Shown one piece after another: positions 7,382 to 17,938 of a stretch of DNA of 48,351 bases. The position numbers were made by a program, and so were the translations under genes. Source of the stretch: an uncultured Paracoccus sp. (lineage in GTDB: Bacteria; Pseudomonadota; Alphaproteobacteria; Rhodobacterales; Rhodobacteraceae). Where the stretch lies: assembly GCA_934533075.1 (NCBI GenBank), contig CAKTBJ010000021.1:1-48351 (forward strand), in the 5' to 3' direction. Positions within the stretch are counted from its first letter, which is position 1. The number at the start of each line of letters is the position of its first letter. Below the pieces are notes generated by a model, which saw only the letters and a program-made list of their open reading frames with translations, ran no database searches and was not told the DNA's origin.

Positions 7382-10300
7382 TCACAGCCCCGCAAGCTGC
7401 GCCAGCGCCGCATCCAGCCGGGCGAGGTCCTCGTCCAGCGCGGCCAGCTTGGCACGGGTGTCCTCGATCACCTCGGCGTCGGCATTGGCCACGAATTTGG
7501 GGTTTTCCAGACGCTTGCGCAGGCCGGTGGCGTCCTTTTCCGTGCGCTCGCGCGCCTTGGACAGGCGGGCGGTTTCCGCAGCCACGTCGATCAGCTCCCC
7601 GATGGGCAGCGCGAAGGACGCCCCGCCCGCCGTCACCGCGATCATCCCCGGACCCATCGCGCCGTCGCGGGCGGGATTGGTGCGGGCCAGACGCTCGATC
7701 ACCGCGCCATTGGCGGCCAGCGTGGCGCGCATACCGGCATCGGCCTCGGTCACGATCAGGTCCAGCCGGGCGCCGGCCGGCACCCCCATCTGCGCCCGCG
7801 CGGACCGCACGCCTTCGATCAGCGCGATGACGCGGCTGATCTCGCGGTCGGCCTCGGCGTCGATCCAGTCGGGCGTCGGCGCGGGCCAGTCGGAGATGGC
7901 CAGCATCCGCGCCCGCTCGCCGGTGCGCGCCCAGATTTCTTCGGTGACGAAGGGCATGACCGGGTGCAGCAGCGCCACCGTCTGCTCGATCACGAATCGC
8001 ATGGTGGCGCGGGTTTCCTCCGCATATTCCCCGTCGAACAGGGGCTTGGCGAATTCCACATACCAGTCGCACAGCCGCCCCCAGGTGAAGGCGTAAAGCC
8101 CCTGTGCGGCCTCGTTGAAGCGGAAGCCGGCAAGTGATTCGTCCAGCGCCGCGGTGGCGCGGGCCAGCTCCCCGATGATCCAGCGGTTGACGACATGGCG
8201 CGGCGCGGGGCGGCCTTCGGGGGCGGAGAACACCCCGTTCATCTCGGCAAACCGCACCGCGTTCCACAGCTTGGTGCCGAAATTGCGGCCTTCCTCGACC
8301 GATTTCGGGCCGATGCGCGGGTCGCGGCCCATCGCGGCCATGCTGGTCAGCGTGAAGCGCAGCGCGTCGGCGCCGTATTCGTCGATCAGCACCAGCGGGT
8401 CGATGACGTTGCCCTTGGACTTCGACATCTTGGCGCCCTTTTCGTCGCGCACCAGCCCGTGGACGTAAACGGTGCGGAAGGGCACGTCGCCGACCAGCGC
8501 CAGCTGCATCATCATCATCCGGGCCACCCAGAAGAAGATGATGTCGAAGCCGGTGATCAGCACCGAGGTCGGGAAATACCGCTGCAATTCCGGCGTGTTG
8601 TCCGGCCATCCCAGCGTCCCGATCGGCCACAGGCCCGAGGAGAACCAGGTATCCAGCACGTCCGGGTCGCGCCAGACGGGATAGACCAGCACGGTCGGGT
8701 CCTGCGACAGGTTGTATTCGGCCAAAGCGGCGGCGAAACGGTCCACCGCCTCGTCGCGATCCGCCACCTCGACGACGCGGGCCACCTCCAGCGGCACCGG
8801 CAGGCCGGCGATGTCGTCGCGGAACTTCGCCGCCACCGTGTCGAAATCCATGCCGGCATGATGGCGGGCGCCGCGATGCACCAGCCCGTCCAGCAGCAGG
8901 CGCAGCAGCTCCACCTCGTCCAGCGCGCCGTCGCCCTCGTCATCGGTGAAGGCGTCGTCGCCCAGGTCCAGCCCATACCAGACCGGAATCCGGTGCCCCC
9001 ACCAGAGTTGCCGGCTGATCGTCCACGGCTCGATATTCTCCAGCCAGTGGAAATAGACCTTTTCATGCGCCTCGGGCAGGATGCGGGTGCGCCCGTCGCG
9101 CACGGCATCCAGCGCCGGGCCGACGATCTGCGCGGTATCCACGAACCACTGGTTCGTCAGCATCGGCTCGATCACCACGCCGGAGCGGTCGCCGAAGGGC
9201 TGCATGATCGGCTTGGAGTCCACGACCGGCGCGCCTGCGGCATCCGTCACCGCCAGCCCCTCGGCGGTGATGGCGTCGATCACGCGGCGGCGCGCCTCGA
9301 AGCGGTCCAGCCCCCGCAATTCCTCCGGCACGAGGTTCACGTCGGACACGTCGCCCACATCCTCGCCGCGCGCGGCGCGGGTGGCGACATCGGCGGCCTC
9401 GGCATAGGGCAGCCCGTCCGCGCGCATCCGGCCCTTGCCATCCATCAGCGCGTAAAGCGGGATGCCGTTGCGGATGGCGACGCCGTAGTCGTTGAAATCA
9501 TGCGCGCCGGTGATCTTGACCGCGCCCGAGCCGAAATCCGGGTCCGGGTAGTCGTCGGTAATGATCGGGATCAGGCGGCGATGCTGCTTCGGCCCGACCG
9601 GAATCTCGCACAGCTTGCCGACCAGCGGCGCATAGCGGGCATCGTCCGGGTGGACGGCCACGGCGCCGTCGCCCAGCATGGTCTCGGGGCGGGTGGTGGC
9701 GATGCTGATATAGTCGCGGGTCTCGCGCAGGGTGACGTTGCCGTCCGCGTCGCGCTCGACATATTCATAGGTCTCGCCGCCGGCCAGCGGGTATTTGAAA
9801 TGCCACATATGGCCGGCGACTTCGCGGTTCTCGACCTCCAGATCGGAAATCGCGGTCTCGAAATGCGGGTCCCAGTTCACCAGCCGCTTGCCGCGATAGA
9901 TGATGCCCTTGTCGTAGAGGTCCACGAACACCCGCAGCACGGCATCGTGAAACCCGGTATCCATCGTGAAGCGGTTGCGCGACCAGTCGCAGCTTGCCCC
10001 CAGCCGCTTGAGCTGGCCGATGATGGTGCCGCCGGATTCCTCCTTCCACGCCCAGACCTTTTCAAGAAAGGCGTCGCGCCCGATCTCGCGCCGGTTGGGT
10101 TCCTGGCGCTCGGCCATCCGGCGCTCGACCACCATCTGCGTGGCGATGCCGGCATGGTCCTGCCCCGGCTGCCACAGCACGTCCAAGCCGCGCATCCGGT
10201 GCCAGCGCACCAGAATGTCCTGAAGCGTGTTGTTCAGCGCATGGCCGATATGCAGGCTGCCGGTCACGTTCGGCGGCGGAATGACCACGGAAAAGCTCTC

Positions 10301-10408
10301 GGCCCCCGGCCTGGCATTGGCGCCGGCGGCAAAGGCGCCGGCGCGTTCCCATTCCGCCGCGATCCGCGCCTCGGCGGACTGGGCGTCGAAAGTCTTGTCG
10401 ATGGTCAT
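7382..10408 (-). CDS. valS: Valyl-tRNA synthetase
   Basis: The protein has 1008 residues, at the longer end for the family. It charges tRNA-Val with valine and edits threonine. The class I signatures are present: [16 protein letters not shown] with HIGH at residues 53-56, and KMSKS at about 660-664. The CP1 editing domain lies between them, an anticodon-binding domain follows, and the C terminus carries the Ala/Arg/Glu-rich coiled coil typical of ValRS. The ATG at 10408 is preceded by AAGGGG. It is the first gene of the minus-strand unit valS, sugar kinase, dtd. The 231-bp gap to the divergent decarboxylase gene must hold both promoters. Confidence 0.97.
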   Translation of the reverse strand: MTIDKTFDAQSAEARIAAEWERAGAFAAGANARPGAESFSVVIPPPNVTGSLHIGHALNNTLQDILVRWHRMRGLDVLWQPGQDHAGIATQMVVERRMAERQEPNRREIGRDAFLEKVWAWKEESGGTIIGQLKRLGASCDWSRNRFTMDTGFHDAVLRVFVDLYDKGIIYRGKRLVNWDPHFETAISDLEVENREVAGHMWHFKYPLAGGETYEYVERDADGNVTLRETRDYISIATTRPETMLGDGAVAVHPDDARYAPLVGKLCEIPVGPKQHRRLIPIITDDYPDPDFGSGAVKITGAHDFNDYGVAIRNGIPLYALMDGKGRMRADGLPYAEAADVATRAARGEDVGDVSDVNLVPEELRGLDRFEARRRVIDAITAEGLAVTDAAGAPVVDSKPIMQPFGDRSGVVIEPMLTNQWFVDTAQIVGPALDAVRDGRTRILPEAHEKVYFHWLENIEPWTISRQLWWGHRIPVWYGLDLGDDAFTDDEGDGALDEVELLRLLLDGLVHRGARHHAGMDFDTVAAKFRDDIAGLPVPLEVARVVEVADRDEAVDRFAAALAEYNLSQDPTVLVYPVWRDPDVLDTWFSSGLWPIGTLGWPDNTPELQRYFPTSVLITGFDIIFFWVARMMMMQLALVGDVPFRTVYVHGLVRDEKGAKMSKSKGNVIDPLVLIDEYGADALRFTLTSMAAMGRDPRIGPKSVEEGRNFGTKLWNAVRFAEMNGVFSAPEGRPAPRHVVNRWIIGELARATAALDESLAGFRFNEAAQGLYAFTWGRLCDWYVEFAKPLFDGEYAEETRATMRFVIEQTVALLHPVMPFVTEEIWARTGERARMLAISDWPAPTPDWIDAEADREISRVIALIEGVRSARAQMGVPAGARLDLIVTEADAGMRATLAANGAVIERLARTNPARDGAMGPGMIAVTAGGASFALPIGELIDVAAETARLSKARERTEKDATGLRKRLENPKFVANADAEVIEDTRAKLAALDEDLARLDAALAQLAGL

Positions 10409-10639
10409 GTGAACACCCCTTCAGATGCCGAAGGGGATAGCGAAAACCCGCCCCAAGGCCAAGGGGGCGCGGCTTCGGCACCCGTGGCGGAAAGGACACG
10501 CCGCGCGGCGATCTTCACGGCCCGGTCACATTCGCGGCGCAGGCTGAAAATCGCCCTTTTCATTGCCGCCGCCGAACCGTATCGCGCGGCTTTCCGTTCT
10601 TTCCCCGTCACCCCTCGCCGTTTGCAGGAAGGCAGCGCG

Positions 10640-11785
10640 ATGCAGCACAGCAATCCCCTTTGGCAGAACCCGGCCGAAATCATCCGCCGCCTGCAACCGG
10701 AGCATCCGGTGATGGTCTTCGCGCCCTCGGTCCTGATGGCGACCGCGCGGCGGTTTCTGGCCGGTTTTCCGGGGTTTGTGACCTATGCGGTCAAGTCGAA
10801 CCCCTCCGAGGTAGTGATCCAGACGCTGGTTCAGGCCGGCGTGGCGGGCTTCGACGTGGCCAGCCCGGACGAGATCGACCTGATTTCCCGCCTCGCCCCC
10901 GGTGCGGCGCGGCATTATCACAACCCGGTGCGCGCACGGGCCGAGATCGCCCATGCCGTCGCGGCCGGGGTCAAGGCGTGGTCGGTGGACAGCTTCACCG
11001 AGCTGGGCAAGCTGTTCGCGCAGGTGCCGGCGGCGGCGGATTGCGAGATCTCGCCCCGGTTCAAGCTGCCGGTGGCGGGCGCGGCCTATGATTTCGGCGC
11101 CAAGTTCGGCGCCACGCCGGAGGAGGCCGCCGCCTTGCTGCGCGCGGTGGCGGATCGGGGCTATCGGCCCTCGCTGACCTTCCATCCCGGCACGCAATGC
11201 ACCGACCCGGCGGCATGGGAGACCTATATCCGCACCGCGCGCGAGATCGCCGACATGGCCGGGGTGCGGCCCGTGCGGCTGAATGTGGGCGGCGGCTTCC
11301 CCTCCCATCGCGTGACGGGGATCGAGCCGGATCTGGATGCGATCTTCGCGCTGATCGCGGCGACGGCGGCGGAGGCCTTCGACGGCGCCCCGCCGGAACT
11401 GGTCTGCGAGCCGGGCCGGGGCCTTTGCGCCGATGCCTTCGCGCTGATCACCCGCGTCAAGGCGCTGCGCGACGGCAAGGCGGTGTTCCTGAACGATGGC
11501 GTCTATGGCGGGCTGTCGGAAATTCCGCTGATCGGCAATCTGGGCCGCATCGACGTGCTGGCCCCCGGCGGCACCCCGCGCACGGGCGAGGTGGAATGCC
11601 GCACCGTCTTCGGCCCGACCTGCGATTCGGTGGACCGGCTGCCGGGCGATCTGGCCCTGCCCGGCGACATGGCGGAGGGCGATTTCGTCGTCTTCCAGGG
11701 CGCCGGCGCCTATTCGGTGGCGACGGCGACCCGGTTCAACGGCTTCGGCAATCTGGCGGTGCTGACGGCGGCCGGGCTGGAATAA
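10640..11785 (+). CDS. Ornithine/lysine-type PLP-dependent decarboxylase (alanine-racemase fold)
   Basis: The protein has 381 residues from the ATG at 10640, with GCAGGAAGG upstream. It belongs to the group IV (eukaryotic-like) decarboxylases that convert ornithine or lysine to putrescine or cadaverine, the first step of polyamine synthesis. Lys52 in YAVKSN is the PLP Schiff-base lysine; a HPGTQ segment aligns with the family HxGSQ; CEPGR binds the PLP phosphate; Cys328 in GPTCDSVD is the catalytic cysteine donated across the dimer. The length matches bacterial ornithine decarboxylases of this fold. It stands alone, divergent from valS and convergent with metF. Ornithine versus lysine preference cannot be read here. 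Confidence 0.92.
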   Translation: MQHSNPLWQNPAEIIRRLQPEHPVMVFAPSVLMATARRFLAGFPGFVTYAVKSNPSEVVIQTLVQAGVAGFDVASPDEIDLISRLAPGAARHYHNPVRARAEIAHAVAAGVKAWSVDSFTELGKLFAQVPAAADCEISPRFKLPVAGAAYDFGAKFGATPEEAAALLRAVADRGYRPSLTFHPGTQCTDPAAWETYIRTAREIADMAGVRPVRLNVGGGFPSHRVTGIEPDLDAIFALIAATAAEAFDGAPPELVCEPGRGLCADAFALITRVKALRDGKAVFLNDGVYGGLSEIPLIGNLGRIDVLAPGGTPRTGEVECRTVFGPTCDSVDRLPGDLALPGDMAEGDFVVFQGAGAYSVATATRFNGFGNLAVLTAAGLE

Positions 11786-11813
11786 TCCTTACGCGACAAA
11801 GCGTTGCGCGTCG

Positions 11814-12680
11814 TCACGCGACGCGGGCTTGCGCGGCGGAGGGGGTGATCCCCAACGCCGCGCAGACCCCGGCGGTCAGGCCGGGCTTGTTCAGCGTATA
11901 GAAATGCAGCCGGTCCACGCCGCCCGCGATCAGCCGCTCGCACAGTTCCACGCAAAGCTGCTGCGACAGGTCGGCGGCGCGGCCCTCGGCCTCGGCCTGC
12001 GCGAAGCGTTCGTCCCAGCCCTCGGGGATATGGGCGCCGCAACGCTGGGCAAAGCGGCGGGCGCCTTTCCAGGATTCGACGGGCAGGATGCCGGGGATGA
12101 TCGGCGCCGCGATCCCCGCCGCGTCGCAGGCGTCGCGGAACCGGAAGAACGCATCCCCGTCGAAGAAGAACTGCGTGATCGCCGAGGACGCGCCGGCATC
12201 CACCTTGCGCCTGAGGAAGGCCACGTCGGCGGCGGTGTCGGGCGAATCGGGATGCGGCTCGGGATAGGCGCCGCAGCGGATGGTGAAGCCGCCGCGCCTG
12301 GCGATGGCCTCGATCAGCTCGATGGAGTTGGCGAACCCGTCCGGGTGCGGAGTAAAGCGCGCCGCGCCCCCCACCGGATCGCCGCGCAGCGCGACGATCT
12401 GGTCCACACCGGCCTCGGCATAGGCGTCGACGATGGCCAGCGTTTCCGCGCGGCTGGCATCCACGCAGGTCAGATGCGCCGCGACCGGCACGCCATAGCG
12501 GGCGCCGATGGTCGTCACCGCCTCATGGGTCAGCGCCCGCGTGGTGCCGCCGGCGCCGTAGGTGACAGAGACGAAATCCGGCCCCAGCGGCGCCAGCACC
12601 GCCAGCGCGTCGCCCAGCCGCAGCGCACCCGCGAGGTCGCGGGGGGGGAAGAACTCGAAACTGATGGCGGGGGCGGGCAT
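11814..12680 (-). CDS. metF: Methylenetetrahydrofolate reductase
   Basis: The protein has 288 residues from the ATG at 12680, preceded by AGGAGA. It is an FAD enzyme that reduces 5,10-methylene-THF to 5-methyl-THF, the methyl donor for methionine synthesis. The TIM-barrel family pattern is clear: ISFEFFPP at the N terminus with the active-site Glu, VSVTYGAGGTTR, HLTCVDAS, ALRGDPV, then GAYPEPHPDS and SAITQFFFD. The length is normal for the bacterial enzyme. It is divergent from a MetR-type regulator across 88 bp that contain an inverted repeat of MetR spacing, so it is probably activated by MetR when homocysteine rises. Confidence 0.96.
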   Translation of the reverse strand: MPAPAISFEFFPPRDLAGALRLGDALAVLAPLGPDFVSVTYGAGGTTRALTHEAVTTIGARYGVPVAAHLTCVDASRAETLAIVDAYAEAGVDQIVALRGDPVGGAARFTPHPDGFANSIELIEAIARRGGFTIRCGAYPEPHPDSPDTAADVAFLRRKVDAGASSAITQFFFDGDAFFRFRDACDAAGIAAPIIPGILPVESWKGARRFAQRCGAHIPEGWDERFAQAEAEGRAADLSQQLCVELCERLIAGGVDRLHFYTLNKPGLTAGVCAALGITPSAAQARVA

Positions 12681-12725
12681 GGCGAATCTCCTGGTCGGTC
12701 GAGCCTTGTCGCACAGCCCGCGCCG

Positions 12726-12738
12726 TGAGACAAACTCA
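12726..12738. promoter_or_regulatory. Candidate MetR operator in the metF/metR intergenic region
   Basis: TGAG-ACAAA-CTCA is a perfect 4-bp inverted repeat with a 5-bp spacer, the same geometry as the enteric MetR box TGAA-N5-TTCA. It lies midway between the divergent metF and metR start codons. A second, wider pair, CTCATG (12735-12740) and CATGAG (12755-12760), overlaps it, and could be a weaker half-site. Binding is inferred, not shown. Confidence 0.5.
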
Positions 12739-12768
12739 TGTTGTTCACCATCACCATGAGGCGGCCTC

Positions 12769-13680
12769 ATGCATATCGACCTGCGCCACCTGCGCACGGT
12801 GCGCGCGATCCATGCGGAAGGGGGCCTCGGCCGCGCGGCCTCGGTGCTGCACCTGACGCAATCGGCGCTGTCGCACCAGATCAAGGCGATGGAGGCGCAG
12901 GCGGGGGTCGAGCTGTTCGTGCGCCGCACCAAGCCGATGCGGCTGACCGCCGCCGGGCTGCGGCTGCTGCGGGTGGCCGAGGTCGTGCTGCCGGTGATCG
13001 ACGCCGCCGAGGCCGAGTTCCGGGCGCTGGAGCGGGGCAGCGCCGGCCGGCTGCATGTGGCGCTGGAATGCCATGCCTGCCTGGACTGGCTGCTGCCGGT
13101 GATGGACCGCTTTCGCCGGCAATGGCCGGAGGTCGACCTCGACATCCGCACCTCGCTGAATTTCCAGGCCCTGCCGGCACTGGCGCAGGAGGTGGTGGAT
13201 CTGGTCATCACCTCCGATCCGCGCCCGGTCGACGGCGTGACCTATCAGCCGCTGTTCGACTATGCGCCGATGCTGGTGGTGCCGGCGGGGCATCCGCTGG
13301 CCGCAAAAGACTGGGCCGATCCCGCCGATCTGGCGGCGGAGACGCTGCTGACCTACCCGGTCGAACGCGAGCGTCTGGACGCCTTCACCCTGTTTCTGGA
13401 CCCGGCGGGCGTGGAACCCGCCCAGACCCGCGCGGTCGAGCAGACCGACATGATCCTGATGCTGGTCGCCGCCGGGCGCGGGGTCTCGGTGCTGCCCGAC
13501 TGGGTGCTGAAGCGCGCCGCCCATGACCCGGAGCTGGCGCTGCTGCCCCTGACCCGCGACGGGCTTTTGCGCCGCGTCCATGCGGGATTGCGCGAATCCG
13601 ACCTGTCGCGGCCGTTCATGGCGCATTGGCTGAACCTCGCCCGGCGCGAGACCATGCGGCTGATGGCCAGCGCGGATTGA
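12769..13680 (+). CDS. metR: LysR-family regulator, MetR type
   Basis: The protein has 303 residues. Residues 1-60 form the LysR winged helix-turn-helix ([20 protein letters not shown], then [14 protein letters not shown]), followed by the two-lobe effector domain. MetR-like features are the opening of the effector domain, [18 protein letters not shown], and LVITSDPRP in the first lobe, which match MetR where homocysteine is the coactivator. It is transcribed away from metF, the standard MetR arrangement, and probably represses itself while activating metF. The stop is followed 10 nt later by a dispersed palindrome. The family call is firm; the MetR assignment rests on motif likeness plus the neighbouring gene. 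Confidence 0.9.
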   Translation: MHIDLRHLRTVRAIHAEGGLGRAASVLHLTQSALSHQIKAMEAQAGVELFVRRTKPMRLTAAGLRLLRVAEVVLPVIDAAEAEFRALERGSAGRLHVALECHACLDWLLPVMDRFRRQWPEVDLDIRTSLNFQALPALAQEVVDLVITSDPRPVDGVTYQPLFDYAPMLVVPAGHPLAAKDWADPADLAAETLLTYPVERERLDAFTLFLDPAGVEPAQTRAVEQTDMILMLVAAGRGVSVLPDWVLKRAAHDPELALLPLTRDGLLRRVHAGLRESDLSRPFMAHWLNLARRETMRLMASAD

Positions 13681-13690
13681 GGGGGCAAAC

Positions 13691-13710
13691 GGTGCGTGCA
13701 AGCACGCACC
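13691..13710. repeat. Dispersed 20-bp palindrome, copy 2
   Basis: The arms GGTGCGTGC and GCACGCACC surround an AA centre. It begins 10 nt after the metR stop and forms an inverted pair with copy 3, 25 bp further on. It could fold at the 3' end of the metR transcript. Confidence 0.85.
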
Positions 13711-13735
13711 CCCCGGCCCCATATCGGCACCGTAG

Positions 13736-13755
13736 GGTGCGTGCTTGCACGCACC
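13736..13755. repeat. Dispersed 20-bp palindrome, copy 3
   Basis: The same arms surround a TT centre and are preceded by GTAG, so it is oriented opposite to copy 2. The GTAG side faces inward, the arrangement also seen in the pair at 26104/26408. Confidence 0.85.
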
Positions 13756-13768
13756 GCGACCGGCCAAT

Positions 13769-13904
13769 CGCATGCCCTCAGGCATTCCGGGACCACGCGG
13801 CCATGATTGTCATCCCCGCCGCCCGCATGCGCAGAGGCACTCCGCCGGCAACACCGCGCGCAACCTCAACCCGACCCCGTCACGCATGCCCGCAGGCATT
13901 CCGG
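13769..13904. repeat. Three REP-like units in tandem at about 55-59 bp spacing
   Basis: A core resembling CGCATGCC-N4-GGCATTCCGG occurs at 13769-13790 and 13883-13904, with a diverged copy (CGCATGCGCAGAGGCACTCCG) at 13824-13844. In the two good copies ATGCC and GGCAT can pair around CTCA or CGCA. The sequence between cores is not conserved. It fills the gap between the metR and dprA 3' ends together with the two palindromes. No gene is credible in 13681-14051, and 13905-14051 shows nothing recognisable. Confidence 0.5.
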
Positions 13905-14051
13905 TCGATGCCCCCCCGCTGCCCCCTGACGAGGATGACCGCAGGGAAAACCGGCACCCGCGTCTTTCGGTCGCTGCCGACCCGCAAATATGCAAGCGCG
14001 TGGAGACCCCACCGATGGCGCGACCCGACGCCAGTCACGCGAACGCTTCCC

Positions 14052-15308
14052 TCACGCCAGTTGCCAGCGCCCGCCGGCGCTGCGCTGGATGCGGCCGTCC
14101 AGTTCCAGACGGCCCAGCACAGGCAACAGCACCGGGGCCGCCACGCCGAGGCCGCGCAGCAGGTCCTCCTCCGGTGTCGGGCTGGGACCCAGCAGGGCCA
14201 GCAGCCGCGCCTCCAGCACCGCCGGGCCGCCGGCATCGCGCGGCGCGGGACCGGCCACCGGCCTGCCGCCATCCTGCCGGCGCGGCATCACCCGCCCGGC
14301 CAGCGCCCGCAGCGGACCGAAGCGGCCGGGGACGCCCTCGGCAAAGGCCGCCGGGCCGGGGCGTGCCAGGGTCTCGCCCACGCGCTGCGGCCCGCTGCGC
14401 GTATCCGTGACCACCCGCGCCGCCTGCCCCGCATCCACCAGCCCCAGCGCCGCCAGCACATCGCCCGAGCCGCGCACCAGACCCGCCCCGTCGCGGATCA
14501 GCGCATTGCAGCCGGCCGCGCGCGCGTCCAGCGGATGGCCCGGCACCGCCATCACCTCGCGCCCCTGATCGCCCGCGCAGCCGGCGGTGATCAGCGTGCC
14601 GGAGCGGTGCGCGGCCTCGACCACCACCACGCCCCGCGACAGGCCCGAGACGATGCGGTTGCGCAAGGGGAACAGGCGCGCGGCAGGCTCCACCCCCGGC
14701 GCCTGTTCGCTGACCAGCAGGCCGCTTTCCGCGATCCGCGCCGCGAGGCCGATGTTTTCCGATGGATAAACCCGGTCCAGCCCGCCGGCGAGGACGGCGA
14801 TGGTTCCCCCTTCCAGCGCGGCCTCATGCGCGGCGGTGTCGATGCCGCGCGCCAGCCCGGCCACCACGACCAGCCCGGCCTGTGCCAGCCCGCCGGCCAT
14901 GCCGCGCGCCATGCGCAACCCCAGCGCCGAGGCGTTGCGCGCGCCCACCACCGCCACCGCCGGGCGGTCCAGCAGATCCATGTCGCCGCGCACCCACAGA
15001 ACCGGCGGCGCGTCCGGCAGGTCCAGCAGCACCTGCGGATAGTCCGGCGCGCCCCAGACCAGCAGCCGCGCGCCCAGCCGGCGGCCGGCACGCAGCTCGG
15101 CCTCGGCCACGCCTTCCGGGCAGGGCGCGTAATCCGTCACCCCGGCAGCCCGCGCCACCTCCGGCAAGGCCTCGAACGCGGCCGAGGCCCCGCCATGCTC
15201 GGCCAAGAGCCTGTGAAAACTGGCCGCCCCGACCCGGCGCGAGCGCGCCAGCCGCAGCACCAGCAGCGGATCGGCCGCCATATCGGAAACGAATCGCCCT
15301 GCCGGCAT
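14052..15308 (-). CDS. dprA: DNA-processing protein DprA (Smf)
   Basis: The protein has 418 residues from the ATG at 15308; in-frame TTG and GTG codons just upstream are alternatives. DprA binds incoming single-stranded DNA during transformation and loads RecA. An N-terminal SAM-like region ([11 protein letters not shown]) precedes the extended Rossmann fold, seen as [51 protein letters not shown] and SGTLITA. A C-terminal winged helix ([20 protein letters not shown] to GGRWQLA) is also present, as in many proteobacterial DprA proteins. It lies downstream of tldD on the same strand with a 69-bp gap. No other competence gene is in the window. Confidence 0.95.
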   Translation of the reverse strand: MPAGRFVSDMAADPLLVLRLARSRRVGAASFHRLLAEHGGASAAFEALPEVARAAGVTDYAPCPEGVAEAELRAGRRLGARLLVWGAPDYPQVLLDLPDAPPVLWVRGDMDLLDRPAVAVVGARNASALGLRMARGMAGGLAQAGLVVVAGLARGIDTAAHEAALEGGTIAVLAGGLDRVYPSENIGLAARIAESGLLVSEQAPGVEPAARLFPLRNRIVSGLSRGVVVVEAAHRSGTLITAGCAGDQGREVMAVPGHPLDARAAGCNALIRDGAGLVRGSGDVLAALGLVDAGQAARVVTDTRSGPQRVGETLARPGPAAFAEGVPGRFGPLRALAGRVMPRRQDGGRPVAGPAPRDAGGPAVLEARLLALLGPSPTPEEDLLRGLGVAAPVLLPVLGRLELDGRIQRSAGGRWQLA

Positions 15309-15377
15309 CTGCACCCCCGCCTGATTCCCCGCCAACAGGGCACAGAAGGGGTTAACAATCCGTTTACGCGCGCCGGA

Positions 15378-16799
15378 TCAGGTGGCCGAGCCGCCCACCG
15401 TCAACCCGCCGATCAGCAGCGTGGGCTGGCCGACGCCCACGGGCACCCATTGCCCGGCCTTGCCGCAGCTGCCCATGCCGGGGTCCAGCGCCAGGTCGTT
15501 GCCGATGGCGCGGATATGGCGCAGCGCGGTGGCGCCGTCGCCGATCAGGGTGGCGCCGCGAATCGGCTCGCCGCGCACGCCGTTCTTCACGCGATACGCC
15601 TCGGTGCAGCTGAACACGAACTTGCCGTTGGTGATGTCCACCTGCCCGCCGCCGAAGCCGACCGCATGGATGCCGTCGCGCAATTCGCCCACGACATCCT
15701 CGGGCGCGGCATCGCCCGCCAGCATGAAGGTGTTGGTCATGCGCGGCATCGGCAGATGCGCATAGCTTTCGCGCCGGCCGTTGCCGGTGGGCCGGGCGCC
15801 CATCAGCCGGGCGTTCTGGCGGTCCTGCATGTAGCCGACCAGCACCCCGTCCTCGATCAGCACGGTGCGGCCCGGCGGCGTGCCCTCGTCATCGACGGAA
15901 ATCGAGCCGCGCCGCTCCGGCAGGGTGCCGTCGTCGACGACCGTGACGCCCCGCGCCGCGATCTGCTGCCCCATCAGACCGGCAAAGGCCGAGGCGCCCT
16001 TGCGGTTGAAATCGCCCTCCAGCCCGTGGCCCACGGCCTCGTGCAAAAGGATGCCGGGCCAGCCCGGACCCAGCACCACGTCCATGACCCCGGCAGGCGC
16101 CGGCACCGCGCCCAGATTGACGCGGGCGATGCGCAGGGCCTCCTGCACCAGCGCCTGCCAGTGCTCGGGCGCGGTCAGCCGGGCGGCCTCGAAACGGCCG
16201 CCGCCGCCGCTGGTGCCGGTCTCGCGCCGGGCATTGTCCTCGACGATGACCGAGACGTTCAGCCGCGCCATCGGGCGGGTATCGGTGAACAGGCCCCCTT
16301 CGGGGCGCAGGATCGCCACCTCCTGCAAGGACGTGGCCAGCGACACCGAGACCTGCACCACGCGCGGATCGAGGCCGCGGGCATAGTCGTCGATCTCGCG
16401 CAGCAGGGCGACGCGGGTGGCGAAGGGCAGCCCCTCCACCGGATCGACGGGCCGGTAAAGCGCCGGGCCGGGACCGGCGGGCGCATCGGCCCAGATGCCG
16501 CCGCCATTGCCCACGGCCAGCCGCGCGGTCTCGGCGGCGCGCTCCAGCGATTCCATGCTGATGTCGGTGGAATGCGCATAGCCCGCGACGGCGCCGCGCA
16601 CCGCCCGCAGGCCAAAGCCCTGCCCGGCGTGATAGCCCGCCTGCCGCAGCCGGCGGTCGTCCAGCACCAGCGTCTCGGAGCGCGCGCGCTCGATGAACAG
16701 CTCGCCGTCATCGGCGCCGGCAAGCGAGTCGCGCAGCACCCGCAGCGCGGCGTCGCGGTCGAGATCCCGAACGAAGGGGGCGAAGGCGGGGCTGCTCAT
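15378..16799 (-). CDS. tldD: Metalloprotease TldD
   Basis: The protein has 473 residues. TldD forms a heterodimer with TldE/PmbA that degrades unfolded peptides and trims modified peptides such as microcins and some RiPPs. The zinc motif [18 protein letters not shown] has HEAVGH at residues 253-258, and conserved C-terminal parts follow ([31 protein letters not shown], then the G-rich end). TldE is not in this window, which is common because the partners are often unlinked. It is transcribed divergently from ctaC, with 249 bp between them. Confidence 0.95.
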   Translation of the reverse strand: MSSPAFAPFVRDLDRDAALRVLRDSLAGADDGELFIERARSETLVLDDRRLRQAGYHAGQGFGLRAVRGAVAGYAHSTDISMESLERAAETARLAVGNGGGIWADAPAGPGPALYRPVDPVEGLPFATRVALLREIDDYARGLDPRVVQVSVSLATSLQEVAILRPEGGLFTDTRPMARLNVSVIVEDNARRETGTSGGGGRFEAARLTAPEHWQALVQEALRIARVNLGAVPAPAGVMDVVLGPGWPGILLHEAVGHGLEGDFNRKGASAFAGLMGQQIAARGVTVVDDGTLPERRGSISVDDEGTPPGRTVLIEDGVLVGYMQDRQNARLMGARPTGNGRRESYAHLPMPRMTNTFMLAGDAAPEDVVGELRDGIHAVGFGGGQVDITNGKFVFSCTEAYRVKNGVRGEPIRGATLIGDGATALRHIRAIGNDLALDPGMGSCGKAGQWVPVGVGQPTLLIGGLTVGGSAT

Positions 16800-16879
16800 G
16801 GGCGGACCTCCAACTGGGCATTTCCGCCGGGGGGAAGGACGATCCGTCGCATTTTCAGCATCGAATGGCGTGGGACGCC

Positions 16880-16908
16880 TTGTCGCGGGGCGGGATATGT
16901 GGTCATAA
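16880..16908 (+). promoter_or_regulatory. Candidate promoter for the ctaC cluster
   Basis: TTGTCG (16880-16885) and TCATAA (16903-16908) are separated by 17 bp, a reasonable sigma-70 match, in the locally less GC-rich part of the tldD/ctaC gap. Transcription would begin about 130 nt before the ctaC ATG, leaving a long leader. This is read by eye and is tentative. Confidence 0.3.
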
Positions 16909-17048
16909 ATTCAGCACAGACACCGGCAGCGCGCCCGCGTCAACCGCCCCGCCTTCCCGCGGGAGGTTTGCGGGCCATGCCGGTGCAGGCATGGAGCAAC
17001 CAGGGGTCCGGCCAACGGCCCACCAGACGGAAGCGGAGTGATAGGGTG

Positions 17049-17909
17049 ATGGCGACGACGCGCAGGATGGCCTCGGCACTGTCGGGAATGGCGCTCGGTC
17101 TTTGGGCCGCGGCGGCAAGGGCGCAGCAGGCGGGGGCCGAGCTGCTGGAGGGGCTGCCCACCATCGGCAAGCCGGTCAATGGCGGCATGGGCTTCCAGCC
17201 CGCCGTGACCGAGATTGCCCGCGACCAGCAATGGCTGGACCATTTCGTGCTGATCATCATCTCCGTCGTGACGGTGATGGTGATCCTGCTGCTGGCCGTG
17301 GTGATCCTGCGCTATAACCGGCGCGCCAACCCGGTGCCGGCGCGGTTCAGCCACAACACGACCATCGAGATCGTCTGGACGCTGGGACCGATCCTGACGC
17401 TGGTGGTGATCGGCGTGTTCTCGCTGCCGATCCTGTTCCGCAGCCAGGAGATGCCGAACGACCCCGACCTGGTGGTGAAGGTGATCGGCAACCAATGGTA
17501 TTGGGATTACGAATATCCGGGGCATGACGTGTCGTTCTCGTCGCTGATGCTGCCCAGGGAGGAGCTGGAGGCCCGCGGCTACGCCCCCGACGAATACCTG
17601 CTGGCGGTGGACAACCCGCTGGTGGTGCCGGTCGGGCGCAAGGTGCTGGTCCAGATCACCGCCGACCCGTCGGGCGTGATCCACGCCTGGGCCGTGCCGG
17701 CCTTCGCGATCAAGCAGGACGCGGTGCCGGGCCGGATCGCCCAGGCCTGGTTCGAGGTCGACCGCGAAGGCATCTATTTCGGCCAGTGCTCGGAACTGTG
17801 CGGCAAGGATCACTCCTATATGCCGATCGAGGTCCGCGCGATCTCGCCGGAGAAATTCGACGCCTGGATGGCCGCGAACGGCTCGACCCAGGTGGCCCAG
17901 GCCGAGTAA
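17049..17909 (+). CDS. ctaC: Cytochrome c oxidase (aa3) subunit II
   Basis: The protein has 286 residues from the ATG at 17049. It accepts electrons from cytochrome c through the binuclear CuA centre. A cleavable signal peptide covers about residues 1-25 (ending ARAQ), followed by two transmembrane helices near 66-88 and 108-130. The aromatic WYW (150-152) on the electron path and the CuA ligands His212, Cys247, Glu249, Cys251, His255 and Met258 are all present. The sequence closely resembles Paracoccus denitrificans CtaC over the motif [13 protein letters not shown], but the C-terminal tail is shorter. It leads the ctaC-ctaB-ORF-ctaG-ctaE cluster. Confidence 0.97.
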   Translation: MATTRRMASALSGMALGLWAAAARAQQAGAELLEGLPTIGKPVNGGMGFQPAVTEIARDQQWLDHFVLIIISVVTVMVILLLAVVILRYNRRANPVPARFSHNTTIEIVWTLGPILTLVVIGVFSLPILFRSQEMPNDPDLVVKVIGNQWYWDYEYPGHDVSFSSLMLPREELEARGYAPDEYLLAVDNPLVVPVGRKVLVQITADPSGVIHAWAVPAFAIKQDAVPGRIAQAWFEVDREGIYFGQCSELCGKDHSYMPIEVRAISPEKFDAWMAANGSTQVAQAE

Positions 17910-17938
17910 GGCCCAGGTAACGGAAGGCAGGGAAGGCA

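Noticed and set aside
8195..10639. Very long open frame on the plus strand across valS, continuing into the decarboxylase gene
   Set aside because: It is the antisense shadow of valS in GC-rich DNA; the real gene starts at 10640, where the ribosome site and family N terminus are.
12681..12768. S-adenosylmethionine or S-adenosylhomocysteine riboswitch upstream of metF
   Set aside because: The 88-bp gap holds a MetR-like operator and no matching riboswitch core was seen.
13626..17048. Long open plus-strand frame through dprA and tldD joined to ctaC
   Set aside because: The composition is low-complexity Arg/Ala/His/Gln typical of an antisense frame; both genes on the other strand have strong family motifs.
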